Of a stretch of 35,605 nt of DNA, positions 7,491-15,366 are shown piece by piece (positions within the stretch are counted from its first letter, which is position 1; each line of letters opens with the position of its first letter). The DNA comes from JAGNLA01 sp964472265 (GTDB lineage Bacteria > Caldisericota > Caldisericia > JAAYUI01): the NCBI GenBank assembly GCA_964472265.1, contig CAYYJO010000014.1, positions 1 to 35,605 on the forward strand, read 5' to 3'. The translations under genes and the position numbers were made by a program. Below the pieces are notes generated by a model that saw only the letters and a list, made by a program, of their open reading frames with translations, did no database searches and was not told the origin of the DNA.

Positions 7491-8795
7491 TTATGGGGTG
7501 AGTCTCTCGATATCCCTCGGGAAGAGCGTGCCTTCACGGACGTTTTTGAGACCGAGAATCTGGCAGGTGATGCGCTCCAGACCGATGGCAAGTCCGCCGT
7601 GCGGTGGCATGCCGAACTTGAACATGTCGGTGTAGAACGTGAAATCATCTGGGTTGCAGTTGAACTTGATCATGTTGTCGATGAGCATCTTGTGGTCGTG
7701 GATACGCTGTCCGCCTGTTGTGATCTCGAGTCCCTTGAACAGAAGGTCGAATCCTCTTGTGTCACCCGGGTGGTCAGGGTCGGGGTAGGTGTACATTGGA
7801 CGTGCCTCGATCGGATAGCCTGTGATGAAGATGAAGTCTGATCCGGTTTCTTTCTTGATCCAGTCGCCGATTGACCTTTCACCTTCCGGGTCAATGTCAA
7901 ATCCCGGTTCGTACTTGATCTTGTAGTTCTTTTCAAGGATTTCGTGAACTTCGGTCATGCGAAGCCTTGGAATCTTGTCAGGAACCGTGAAGGTTGCACC
8001 GAGAAGGTCAAGTTCGGCCTGGCATTTTTCGTGGATGAGTCCATCGAGATATTTGAGGAACCCTTCCTCAATGTCCATTACGTCGTTTTCGTCCTTGATG
8101 AAGCCCATTTCCAGATCCAGTGAGGTGTATTCGTTGAGGTGACGGCTTGTGTTGTGCGGTTCTGCACGAAATACCGGAGCAACCTCATAGACACGCTCGA
8201 AAACGCCAACCATCATCTGTTTGTAAAACTGTGGCGACTGGGCAAGGTATGCGGACCTGTCAAAGTACTGCACCTTGAAAAGGTTTGCTCCGCCTTCAGT
8301 GCCTGAGGCAACGATCTTTGGGGTGTGGATTTCTGTGAATCCCTGTGATCTGAGGTATTCGGCGAAAGCCTGTGAAATGCAGGCCTGGATTTTGAAAACC
8401 GAGTTGAGTTTTGGGTGGCGGAGCGAGAAGTACCTGTAGTCAAGCAATCTTTCGAGGCTCTCCTTCACGTCTTTCTTGTTGACCTGCGTTGGAAGCTCAT
8501 CGATGACCTGTCCGAGCACTTCGATACCGGTGACTTTGATTTCGAAGCCGGCTTTTGCAATGTCGGATTTGGCACAGATGCCTTTAAGCCTGATTGGCAT
8601 TTCGTTTTTGAGTTCAGGAACTACAAAATCAGGTTTCTCTATTATTCCCTGCACCTGACCGGTTCTGTCGCGCAAAACGACGAACGAAAAGTCGGCCATC
8701 AGCCTTACGTTGTGGATCCAGCCTTCAAGGCTGATCTCTTCGCCTATGTGGTTTACTGCGTCTTTGGCAAGTATTCTCATTTCCCTTTTGTTCAT
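7491..8795 (-). CDS. aspS: Archaeal-type aspartyl-tRNA synthetase (probably non-discriminating)
   Basis: This class IIb synthetase of 434 residues is the compact archaeal/eukaryotic-type AspRS without the large GAD insertion of standard bacterial AspRS. It has the OB-fold anticodon domain (GWIHNVR), motif 2 RAEPHNTSRHLNEYTSLD and motif 3 GGLAIGLERI, and ends LFPRDIERLTP. AsnRS is the main alternative, but FITGYPIEARPMYTYPD and GLEITTGGQRIHDH fit AspRS2. His28 in GWIH is, to my knowledge, the residue of relaxed enzymes that also charge tRNA-Asn, which would need GatCAB; this part is inference. The frame is open to a TTG at 8858, but the promoter at 8811-8839 excludes that start. I chose ATG 8795; ATG 8780 (MRILAKDAV) is equally possible. 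Confidence 0.88.
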   Translation of the reverse strand: MNKREMRILAKDAVNHIGEEISLEGWIHNVRLMADFSFVVLRDRTGQVQGIIEKPDFVVPELKNEMPIRLKGICAKSDIAKAGFEIKVTGIEVLGQVIDELPTQVNKKDVKESLERLLDYRYFSLRHPKLNSVFKIQACISQAFAEYLRSQGFTEIHTPKIVASGTEGGANLFKVQYFDRSAYLAQSPQFYKQMMVGVFERVYEVAPVFRAEPHNTSRHLNEYTSLDLEMGFIKDENDVMDIEEGFLKYLDGLIHEKCQAELDLLGATFTVPDKIPRLRMTEVHEILEKNYKIKYEPGFDIDPEGERSIGDWIKKETGSDFIFITGYPIEARPMYTYPDPDHPGDTRGFDLLFKGLEITTGGQRIHDHKMLIDNMIKFNCNPDDFTFYTDMFKFGMPPHGGLAIGLERITCQILGLKNVREGTLFPRDIERLTP

Positions 8796-8810
8796 TCCTT
8801 TCAGGCCAAG

Positions 8811-8839
8811 ATGATATTGCATCGGTTGGATTCTTTCAA
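8811..8839 (-). promoter_or_regulatory. Promoter of the aspS-miaB operon
   Basis: On the minus strand TTGAAA (8839-8834) is followed after 17 bp by TATCAT (8816-8811), each 5/6 to consensus. Initiation near 8804 would leave a leader of under 30 nt before either candidate aspS start. Confidence 0.65.
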
Positions 8840-8843
8840 GGAT

Positions 8844-8871
8844 TTGACAGCAGTGCAAAAGAAGCTACATT
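8844..8871 (+). promoter_or_regulatory. Promoter of the CCA-adding enzyme operon, leaderless type
   Basis: A perfect TTGACA (8844-8849), a 16-bp spacer and TACATT (8866-8871) lie 7 nt before ATG 8879, so the transcript should start at or within a few bases of the start codon. There is no SD. Its -35 is only 4 bp from the -35 of the divergent aspS promoter. Confidence 0.6.
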
Positions 8872-8878
8872 TGACTTG

Positions 8879-11470
8879 ATGAAATCGGTGAAGAAACTCG
8901 TCATGTGCCTCTCAGCCGTCGATTTTGATGCACTGGGGGCAATGCTGGCGATCACAAAACTATATCCTGGAGCTTTCCCTGTGAGTCAGTCTGGGCTTGA
9001 GTTGCAGGTGAAGCAATTCATTTCTATCTACAGGGATTTCATTTCGCTCTACGATCTTCACGCAATCGACAAAAATTATGTTGAGGAACTCTACATCGTT
9101 GACACCAGGCCATCGAAAAAGCTTGACGATTTCATAAAAACTTTCCCAAACCTGAAACTATGTGTTATCTTTGACCATCACAGCGGAGGCGTTAGCAAGG
9201 ACAAAACAAGACTGGTTCAGCAAGAGGTTGGGTCGACCACAACGATGCTGGTTCCACTTCTCAGGCTCAGGAAAATATACATCTCACCGCAGGAAGCAAC
9301 GGTTATGCTCACTGCCATCTATGAGGATACTGCAAACCTGATCTCTCCGACCACAACCCCGAAAGACCTCGAAATGGCCGCGTATCTTCTCTCGCTCGGA
9401 GCAAACCTGCAGGTGGTCAGAAGGTTCCTCCAGACTGCACTGGATGACCGTGGCAAGGAGATGCTCAAGCTCTTTCTCGACAACATCGAGGTTGTGCCGA
9501 TGGGTGGCATTCTTGTTGCAATCTCCTGTGTTTCTTATCGGAATTATGTCGAAAACCTTGCGTTCATAACCCACAAGCTGTTCGATGTCGTCGAAGCCGA
9601 TGCCATTTTCACGGCTTCATCGTTTGAGGGCGTGACATATTTTGTAGGCAGGTCACTGGACGAAAAGCTTGTCGATGCTGCAAAAATCCTAAGCCATTTT
9701 GGTGGAGGCGGACACAAGACTGCAGCTGCTGCAAAAATCAAGGGTGAACTCGAACCAAACATCGCCTACATGAGGCTTTTGAAGGTTTGTCAAGAAGAGA
9801 TTGTCCCTCCCCCAACGGTTGCCTCAATCATGAGCAGACCTGTAAAAACCATTGATCCACACATGCCGGTCAGCCAGGCAAAGCGAATCCTTGAACGTTA
9901 CGGCCACGGCGGTTTGCCTGTGGTCAACAACGACAAGCTCATCGGAATCATCACACGACGTGATCTGGACAAAGCCCAGTCGGCTTTTTCCGATGCCCCG
10001 ATCAAGCGCTTCATGACCACTGAAGTATTAAAGGTTCAGGCCAGTGCGTCGATTGTCGAGGCTCGAAGGCTGATGATGAAGGGTCAGGTTGGCAGACTTC
10101 CAGTTATCCACGAAGGAAAACTCGTTGGAATTGTCACCAGATCGGATGTTTTGAAGGCTGTTTTCTGGCATCGCGGGCAAGATATCGGGCCATTCCCGCC
10201 GCCTACGAGACTCGATACAGCCCAAACCCGTGAGTTATTCTTGAAAATCCCCGGCAAGATCAAGGAAATCATTGAAATTGTAAAAACCAGTGCCGTAGAG
10301 CAGGATGTTAATCTTTATCTGGTCGGTGGTGCCGTCAGGGATATGGTGATGAACAGATCGTTTTCAGACCTTGATTTTCTTGTTGAAGGCGATGCGATCC
10401 ATCTGGCTTCACAAGTCCACGAAAAGCTTGGTGGCAAGTTGATCCGTTACGAACGTTTCGGGACTGCCAGGCTTGTCAACGACACGATCAACATCGATTT
10501 GGCGACGGCCAGGGCTGAATATTACACCGAACCAGGGTCGCTGCCGAAAGTCCAGCAGAGTTCGATTCGGGAAGACCTTTTGAGGCGGGACTTCACAGTG
10601 AATGCGCTTGCTCTTGCTCTTACAGGTGAGGATTCTGACCACATAATCGATTTCACTGGAGGGCTTGAGGATATCGCAGCAAAGAGGGTAAGAGTTTTAC
10701 ACAACCTTTCGTTTGTTGAAGACCCCACACGAATCCTCAGGGCTATTTACTATTCTCAGCTTCTCGGTTTTGAGCTTGACACCGAGACGCAACGACTGGC
10801 CAAGGATGCAATAAAAACAGGACTGCTAGCCACAGCCAAAAACGAACGCACAGCCCAGGAACTTGAAAAAATCCTTGAGAGTGCTGAAGGCTCAGAGATG
10901 CTCATTTCGCTTGAAAAATTCAAGGGCTTGTCAACGATGTTCGGAAGGGCTCCAACTCATCTTTCGGCAAGACTCAAGCGTTTGGACAAGATCATTTCTT
11001 CAGGTGCCGAATTTGGCTTTACCGGGGACTCGATGATTCTCAGGATTCTCCAGCTCACTGAAGAGCAAGATATTAATTCGCTTCGTGAAATCATGCTTCA
11101 TCTGAAAATCGGAACAAAGATGGCAGAATCGATAATGCAGGCCAAAGAAACCTCGGCTAAACTTCATGACGCCTATCTGGAGAAAGACAGGGTCAAACTG
11201 TTCAAGACCATAAGAAACCTGTCTGATTCAGCGGTAATCTTTGCTGTTGCCTTGCTGAAAAACCATGATTCCTTGAAAGCGTTTGATGAAATGGCTAGAA
11301 TAAGGGCCATCAAACTCGGCATTTCCGGCGATGACCTGATAAGAGAAGGGGTCAAACCCGGGAAAGCGCTAGGCTCCGTTCTTGAAGCGGTGTTGCTTGA
11401 GAAGGTTTCAGGCAGAATCTGGGACAGGAAACAGGAGCTGGAAATGGCAAGGAGGCTTCTGATTGGCTGA
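8879..11470 (+). CDS. DHH-CBS-CCA/poly(A) nucleotidyltransferase fusion
   Basis: This three-module protein of 863 residues resembles the A-adding or CCA-adding tRNA nucleotidyltransferases of Aquifex, Thermotoga and Geobacter type. Residues about 1-310 form a DHH/DHHA1 phosphoesterase (DFDALGAM, FDHHSGG, GGGGHKTAAA). Two CBS domains follow (about 318-435, SIMSRPVKTI and FMTTEVLKV). The C-terminal half is a class II nucleotidyltransferase with VGGAVRDMV, metal-binding SDLDF and LLRRDFTVNALAL, followed by helical RNA-binding domains. The DHH module lacks the usual first histidine (LSAVDFD where THxNxDFD is expected), so its hydrolase activity may be altered. I start at ATG 8879; an in-frame TTG at 8876 exists. 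It is the first gene of the M50-trpS-scpAB unit. Confidence 0.9.
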   Translation: MKSVKKLVMCLSAVDFDALGAMLAITKLYPGAFPVSQSGLELQVKQFISIYRDFISLYDLHAIDKNYVEELYIVDTRPSKKLDDFIKTFPNLKLCVIFDHHSGGVSKDKTRLVQQEVGSTTTMLVPLLRLRKIYISPQEATVMLTAIYEDTANLISPTTTPKDLEMAAYLLSLGANLQVVRRFLQTALDDRGKEMLKLFLDNIEVVPMGGILVAISCVSYRNYVENLAFITHKLFDVVEADAIFTASSFEGVTYFVGRSLDEKLVDAAKILSHFGGGGHKTAAAAKIKGELEPNIAYMRLLKVCQEEIVPPPTVASIMSRPVKTIDPHMPVSQAKRILERYGHGGLPVVNNDKLIGIITRRDLDKAQSAFSDAPIKRFMTTEVLKVQASASIVEARRLMMKGQVGRLPVIHEGKLVGIVTRSDVLKAVFWHRGQDIGPFPPPTRLDTAQTRELFLKIPGKIKEIIEIVKTSAVEQDVNLYLVGGAVRDMVMNRSFSDLDFLVEGDAIHLASQVHEKLGGKLIRYERFGTARLVNDTINIDLATARAEYYTEPGSLPKVQQSSIREDLLRRDFTVNALALALTGEDSDHIIDFTGGLEDIAAKRVRVLHNLSFVEDPTRILRAIYYSQLLGFELDTETQRLAKDAIKTGLLATAKNERTAQELEKILESAEGSEMLISLEKFKGLSTMFGRAPTHLSARLKRLDKIISSGAEFGFTGDSMILRILQLTEEQDINSLREIMLHLKIGTKMAESIMQAKETSAKLHDAYLEKDRVKLFKTIRNLSDSAVIFAVALLKNHDSLKAFDEMARIRAIKLGISGDDLIREGVKPGKALGSVLEAVLLEKVSGRIWDRKQELEMARRLLIG

Positions 11471-12158
11471 CTTCAGCTTTTTTGATCAGGTGAAATCATT
11501 CCTGCTCAACATCATTCCTCTTTTGATCTGTTTTACTGCCGCCACAACCGTGAGCAGCTTTGTGAAAGCCTGGGTTGCTAACCATTTCGGTGATCCAACG
11601 GCTAAGGTTGCAGGCAGACTGACATTGATTCCAATTCACTTCGACTGGGTTGGCACGCTCTTCCTGCTCCTCTTCTATCCAGGCTGGGCAAAACCTGTGC
11701 CGGTCAATCTGACAAACCTTGGCCAGAAACGCAACAAGGTGGCATTGATTGAGCTTTCGGGTGTTGCTGCAAATCTGGCGATTGGTCTTGCCTCGCTGAT
11801 AATATACTGGCTGCTTTTAAAGCTTGAACCGGTTCTCAATCTTGACCTTCGAACCTTCAAAAAGCTGTTCGAGCTTTTTGGCACGTTCAACGTTTTCTAC
11901 GCTGTTTTCCACCTTCTGCCGATTCCACCGCTTTCGGGATTCAGAATCCTCGTTGCCCTTTTCTACCACAAACCACAGGGAGTTCTTGACAGCTGGATAA
12001 TAAACCTTGTTGGCGCTGCAATACTCATGATTCTGTTCATCTGGACTCCGCTTCTCAACATTCTTGTTGTCGCCACTCAGGCAATCACCGGTCTGCTCCA
12101 GTCGAGCGGAACATCATATTTCTCCTACTTCTCACTCGCATTGTTCGGAGGTTACTAG
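11463..12158 (+). CDS. M50 (site-2 protease) family membrane protein lacking catalytic residues
   Basis: The 231-residue protein has the framework of small YwhC-type M50 proteins: KAWVANHFGDPTAK, GRLTLIPI, GWAKPVPVN and LLPIPPLSGFRI, with four to five membrane segments. The zinc-binding HExxH expected just before KAWVAN reads SSFVK (31-35), and the LDG aspartate of the second motif is Ser (LSG, 157-159). All visible metal ligands are therefore gone, and it should be a pseudoprotease. Translation starts at TTG 11463, placed by a strong SD (AAGGAGG, 7-nt spacing) and overlapping the previous stop. The neighbourhood is the usual one for this family in Clostridia-like genomes, so this is degeneration in place rather than a different gene. 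Its role is unknown; substrate binding or scaffolding is possible. Confidence 0.85.
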   Translation: MADFSFFDQVKSFLLNIIPLLICFTAATTVSSFVKAWVANHFGDPTAKVAGRLTLIPIHFDWVGTLFLLLFYPGWAKPVPVNLTNLGQKRNKVALIELSGVAANLAIGLASLIIYWLLLKLEPVLNLDLRTFKKLFELFGTFNVFYAVFHLLPIPPLSGFRILVALFYHKPQGVLDSWIINLVGAAILMILFIWTPLLNILVVATQAITGLLQSSGTSYFSYFSLALFGGY

Positions 12159-12160
12159 AC

Positions 12161-13150
12161 ATGTCGCGCATCCTCACAGGCATGAGGCCAACCGGTCGCA
12201 TGCATATCGGCCATTATCTCTCGGTTCTGCTCTCAGACGTTGAGCTTCAGGAAAAGCACGATTGCTACTTCCTTGTTGCCGATCTTCACGTTCTGACCAC
12301 TGGTTACGAAAAGACTGCTGAAATAAAGGAAAACATCCTCCAGATGGTGGCTGACTGGCTTGCTGCAGGCATGAGCCCCGATAAGGCCACAATCTTTGTC
12401 CAGTCCCATGTGCCGATCCATTTCAACCTCTACCTGATGCTCTCGATGATCACCCCAACCGGCTGGCTCGAACGAAACCCGACTGTGAAAGACATGGTCA
12501 GGGATTTGAACCTTAATGACAGCGTTGGACACGGTCTTCTTGGCTATCCGGTTTTGCAGGCTGCAGACATTCTTGCCTACAAGGGCGAGCTTGTCCCAAT
12601 CGGTGAAGATCAGCGACCACATCTGGAAATTGCAAGGGAAGTTGCCAGACGCTTCAACAATCTCTACGGTGAAACATTCCCTGAGCCAAAGGAATACCTT
12701 CGTGAATTCACGGTGATCCCAGGCACAGACGGCAGAAAAATGAGCAAGTCCTACGATAACGGCATTTTCCTGTGTGATCCGGCCGAAACAATTGGGAAAA
12801 AAGTGGCTCTGATGGTTACGGATGCGCAGAAAATCCGAAAGAACGACCCTGGAAGACCTGAAGTTTGCTCGGTTTACAGCTTCCACAAGATTCTTAAGAC
12901 ACCAGAAATCGAGGCAAGGGCAGCATCCTGTCGTGCCGGCGAGCTGGGTTGCGTTTTGTGCAAAAAGGATTTATCATCGTGTCTGGATGGAATCATTGCT
13001 CCAATCAGGGAAAAAAGGGAACAGTTTGCAAGTAGGCCAGATATGGTCTGGGAAATCCTTCACGAAGGCGCAAAAAAGGCAAATAAATTCACAACTCCTG
13101 TTTGGGACGAGGTCCTTTCAAGGATGGGAATGAAGTATGGTCAATCCTGA
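12161..13150 (+). CDS. trpS: Tryptophanyl-tRNA synthetase, Fe-S cluster type
   Basis: This class I synthetase of 329 residues charges tRNA-Trp. The HIGH-like motif is MHIGH (residues 14-18) and the KMSKS motif is at 193-197 in DGRKMSKSYDN. The C-terminal anticodon region holds C236, C257, C264 and C267, spaced C-x20-C-x6-C-x2-C. This is very close to the C-x22-C-x6-C-x2-C set that binds a [4Fe-4S] cluster in Thermotoga maritima TrpRS, so a cluster is expected here. ATG 12161 follows an SD (GGAGG). The gene overlaps scpA by 14 nt, and the order M50-trpS-scpA-scpB is conserved in several phyla. Confidence 0.96.
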   Translation: MSRILTGMRPTGRMHIGHYLSVLLSDVELQEKHDCYFLVADLHVLTTGYEKTAEIKENILQMVADWLAAGMSPDKATIFVQSHVPIHFNLYLMLSMITPTGWLERNPTVKDMVRDLNLNDSVGHGLLGYPVLQAADILAYKGELVPIGEDQRPHLEIAREVARRFNNLYGETFPEPKEYLREFTVIPGTDGRKMSKSYDNGIFLCDPAETIGKKVALMVTDAQKIRKNDPGRPEVCSVYSFHKILKTPEIEARAASCRAGELGCVLCKKDLSSCLDGIIAPIREKREQFASRPDMVWEILHEGAKKANKFTTPVWDEVLSRMGMKYGQS

Positions 13151-13820
13151 CAGCCTTGGTCTGGTGATACACGGAGCGCGCTCCGGAGCAGTGTCGCCAT
13201 ACAAAATAAGGTTGTCGCAAATCACAGGTGCCCTGCTTCAAAACATAATTGAATCAGAAACGATACAGGCCGAACACCTGGAATCACTTGAAAAAGCAGC
13301 CCATCTGATGCAGATGAAAGCAGAGTTTGTTGCCAATGGCGGCAAGTTCGTGACAACCGTAAAAGAATCGGTCTTCAAACAGGGTGAAACGGCGCAGGCA
13401 ATCGACAGAAACTACGAAGCCCTGATCCAGCTCAAGGATCTGATCCAGAAGAATGTTACGATCCATTCATACGGCTACACACACCCACAACTGACATCGC
13501 CTGAGCCGGAATCCATCGTCATGCCGTCCGAACGCAGGCTTGTGTCGATTATATCAAGGCTTGCCGGAATCAAGAAAGAGCAGGGCGACAAACAGCTTGT
13601 GGTCAGAAGGGTTACCATCAACCTCAAACAGGCCATGTCGGAAATCCTTGAGAGGCTGAAAAAAGACATTCAAGTGCTGTTTTCTACATTCCTGGGCAAA
13701 ACACCCTCAAGACTCGACATAATCACAAGACTTCTTGCCATTCTCCAGCTGGCAAAAATGAGCAAAATAACCGTGTGGCAGTCGGAGCCGTTCGGCCCGA
13801 TCATGATTGAGAAGCAGTGA
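13137..13820 (+). CDS. scpA: Segregation and condensation protein A
   Basis: ScpA is the kleisin that bridges the SMC heads and, with ScpB, drives chromosome segregation. The 227-residue protein is somewhat short. The usual FEGPLDLLLxLI N-terminus is strongly diverged (LGLVIHGARSGAVSPYKIRLSQI), but the kleisin pattern VSPYKIxLxQIT followed by a long helix with LxxAAxLMxMKAEFV is clear. The C-terminal winged helix ends in ITVWQSEPFGPIMI, matching the family ending VxxxQxExFGxI. The gene overlaps trpS upstream and scpB downstream (GTGA, 4 nt), so all three should be translationally coupled. smc is not in the window. Confidence 0.88.
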   Translation: MVNPDSLGLVIHGARSGAVSPYKIRLSQITGALLQNIIESETIQAEHLESLEKAAHLMQMKAEFVANGGKFVTTVKESVFKQGETAQAIDRNYEALIQLKDLIQKNVTIHSYGYTHPQLTSPEPESIVMPSERRLVSIISRLAGIKKEQGDKQLVVRRVTINLKQAMSEILERLKKDIQVLFSTFLGKTPSRLDIITRLLAILQLAKMSKITVWQSEPFGPIMIEKQ

Positions 13821-14440
13821 ACCTGATAAATGCAATCGAAGCCGTGCTTTTTTGTGCCGGCAGACCCCTCTCTTACAAAAAAATCGGCAAGATAGTCAAC
13901 TCGTCAGAATCGATGGTTGCCGTTTCGCTTGCCCAGCTTGCCAACCGTTACCAGGACAGCGGAATCACCCTTCATATAGCCAATGGCAAGGCACAGCTGC
14001 TCTCAAATCCTGAATATGCCGAGATTGTGAAACCATTAATCAGGAGACCGGCAAAACGCAGGCTTTCGTCAGCTCACATCGAAGTTTTGGCCATCATTTC
14101 AAGCAAAGGCGAAGCCACGCTGACCCAGGTGAACAAATATCGCGGATCATCCTCGGACAGCACGATCAGGGGTTTGATGCGCAAGGGTCTGCTTGAAAGG
14201 TTTGAAAAGCCGACAAAATTCAAAAGGAAGATAATCCTTTTCAGGGTCACGGACAAATTCAGGGAAATGGCCGGCCTCTCCCAGTTTGAGGAGCTTAAGT
14301 CAAAGCTCTCGCTTCTTGACAGCTCTCCTGACGTTCTTGACGGGGACGGTGGCGATGAGGGTGGTGATTTTGTCGCTTCTGGTGAGGTTGATATCGATGG
14401 CTTCCCTTTGGATGACGACGTATCTTCCGATGACCTCTAG
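13817..14440 (+). CDS. scpB: Segregation and condensation protein B
   Basis: ScpB is the winged-helix partner that dimerises and binds ScpA in the SMC complex. Two winged-helix domains are visible: IEAVLFCAGRPLSYKKIGKI at the start, then LSSAHIEVLAIISSKGEATLTQV followed by RGSSSDSTIRGLMRKGLLE, the family RGV-DxxIxxLxxKGLI stretch. Translation starts at GTG 13817, sharing GTGA with the scpA stop. The last 45 or so residues form a low-complexity, very acidic tail rich in Asp and Gly, which is longer than usual. The DNA encoding this tail (14300-14440) is also the 3' end of minE on the other strand. Confidence 0.9.
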   Translation: MNLINAIEAVLFCAGRPLSYKKIGKIVNSSESMVAVSLAQLANRYQDSGITLHIANGKAQLLSNPEYAEIVKPLIRRPAKRRLSSAHIEVLAIISSKGEATLTQVNKYRGSSSDSTIRGLMRKGLLERFEKPTKFKRKIILFRVTDKFREMAGLSQFEELKSKLSLLDSSPDVLDGDGGDEGGDFVASGEVDIDGFPLDDDVSSDDL

Positions 14441-14566
14441 GATGTCACGTTTGAGGTTTTCCATCAGTTCAGGCGCAATCGATTGCCTGTCCTGGATGAG
14501 CACCATTTGAAGCCTCTCACTTGCCCTTTCCTCCGGCCTTTTCTTTTTGAAAAGCCCAAAAAGCAT
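14300..14566 (-). CDS. minE: Cell division topological specificity factor MinE
   Basis: MinE stimulates the MinD ATPase and drives MinCD oscillation or placement so that the division ring forms at midcell. The 88 residues equal the E. coli length. The N-terminal MLFGLFKKK is the amphipathic membrane-targeting segment, ASERLQMVLIQDR is the MinD-activating helix, and LKRDILEVIGRYV begins the dimerisation domain. ATG 14566 is set by an SD (GGAGG) 4 nt upstream; longer in-frame extensions run into minD and are not real. It starts 1 nt after the minD stop codon. Its last 141 bases run antisense to the scpB tail. Confidence 0.93.
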   Translation of the reverse strand: MLFGLFKKKRPEERASERLQMVLIQDRQSIAPELMENLKRDILEVIGRYVVIQREAIDINLTRSDKITTLIATVPVKNVRRAVKKREL

Positions 14567-14567
14567 T

Positions 14568-15359
14568 CTACCTCCTGAAGCTGTCTCCCAGCTTCCCCCA
14601 GAAATTCCTTTTGCCCAGATTTCCGACAGGATCGTCCTTGCCTTCAAGCCTTGCACACACGGACATGAATGATTTTGCAGAAGGTGATTTCGGATTCATG
14701 ACGGCAGGCATCCCCTTGTTTGTGCAGGCTATTATGCTCTTGTCCTCGGGAATCACTCCGATGAGGGTTATGTCCAGCAGTCCGGTTATTTCGTCAACAG
14801 CCATCATCGTTCCCGAGTTGACCATCTCCGGTCTGACACGGTTTACAATCAGGCTGACCTCCTTGATTTCAAAGGTTTCAAGCAGACCGATGACCCTGTC
14901 GGCGTCTCGAACCGATGTGACTTCAGGCGTTACCACAACAATTGCAGCATCGGCAGCCTGAACGGCGTTTGAAAAACCGTGTTCGATTCCGGCGGGACAA
15001 TCGATGAGGACATAATCAAAATTATTCTTGAGCATCCCGATTATTTCCCTCATCTGCTCAAAACTCACATCTTCCTTGTATTTTGACTGGGACGCGGGCA
15101 GAAGATACAGTCCTGAACTCATACGGCTGTCTTTGATCAGAGCCTGTGAGAGTTCACATATTCCGTCTGCAACATCAACCAGGTTGAAAACGATCTTTCC
15201 TTCAAGCCCGATCATCACATCGAGATTTCTCAGTCCGATGTCTGTGTCAACGAGCACGACGTTTTTTCCTGCCATGGCAAGTCCGTAGCCAAGGTTTGCC
15301 GTAACCGTGGTCTTCCCGACGCCACCCTTGCCTGACGTGACAACAATTGCTTTACCCAT
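14568..15359 (-). CDS. minD: Septum site-determining ATPase MinD
   Basis: MinD is the membrane-bound ParA/MinD ATPase of the division-site system. The 263-residue protein opens with the deviant Walker A SGKGGVGKT (9-17, with signature Lys11 and Lys16), then VDTDIGLRNLDVMIGLE and DCPAGIEHGF. The C-terminus has the expected amphipathic membrane-targeting helix (KRNFWGKLGDSFRR). The start is ATG 15359, as MGKAIVVTSGKGG aligns with all MinD proteins; an in-frame extension upstream to 15395 lies inside the promoter. No SD precedes this ATG, and the -10 is 7 nt away, so the message is probably leaderless. minE follows at once; minC is absent from the window. Confidence 0.96.
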   Translation of the reverse strand: MGKAIVVTSGKGGVGKTTVTANLGYGLAMAGKNVVLVDTDIGLRNLDVMIGLEGKIVFNLVDVADGICELSQALIKDSRMSSGLYLLPASQSKYKEDVSFEQMREIIGMLKNNFDYVLIDCPAGIEHGFSNAVQAADAAIVVVTPEVTSVRDADRVIGLLETFEIKEVSLIVNRVRPEMVNSGTMMAVDEITGLLDITLIGVIPEDKSIIACTNKGMPAVMNPKSPSAKSFMSVCARLEGKDDPVGNLGKRNFWGKLGDSFRR

Positions 15360-15366
15360 CGATAAA

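Noticed and set aside
8796..8858. Upstream TTG start for aspS
   Set aside because: The extension would cover its own promoter elements (-35 at 8839-8834, -10 at 8816-8811) and has no homology to AspRS N-termini.
12233..12886. Long minus-strand frame of 217 codons inside trpS
   Set aside because: It is antisense to a strongly conserved gene, has no family features, and its codon pattern mirrors trpS.
14567..14656. 30-codon upstream extension of minE
   Set aside because: It overlaps the minD C-terminus. The SD and MinE N-terminal motif fix the start at 14566.
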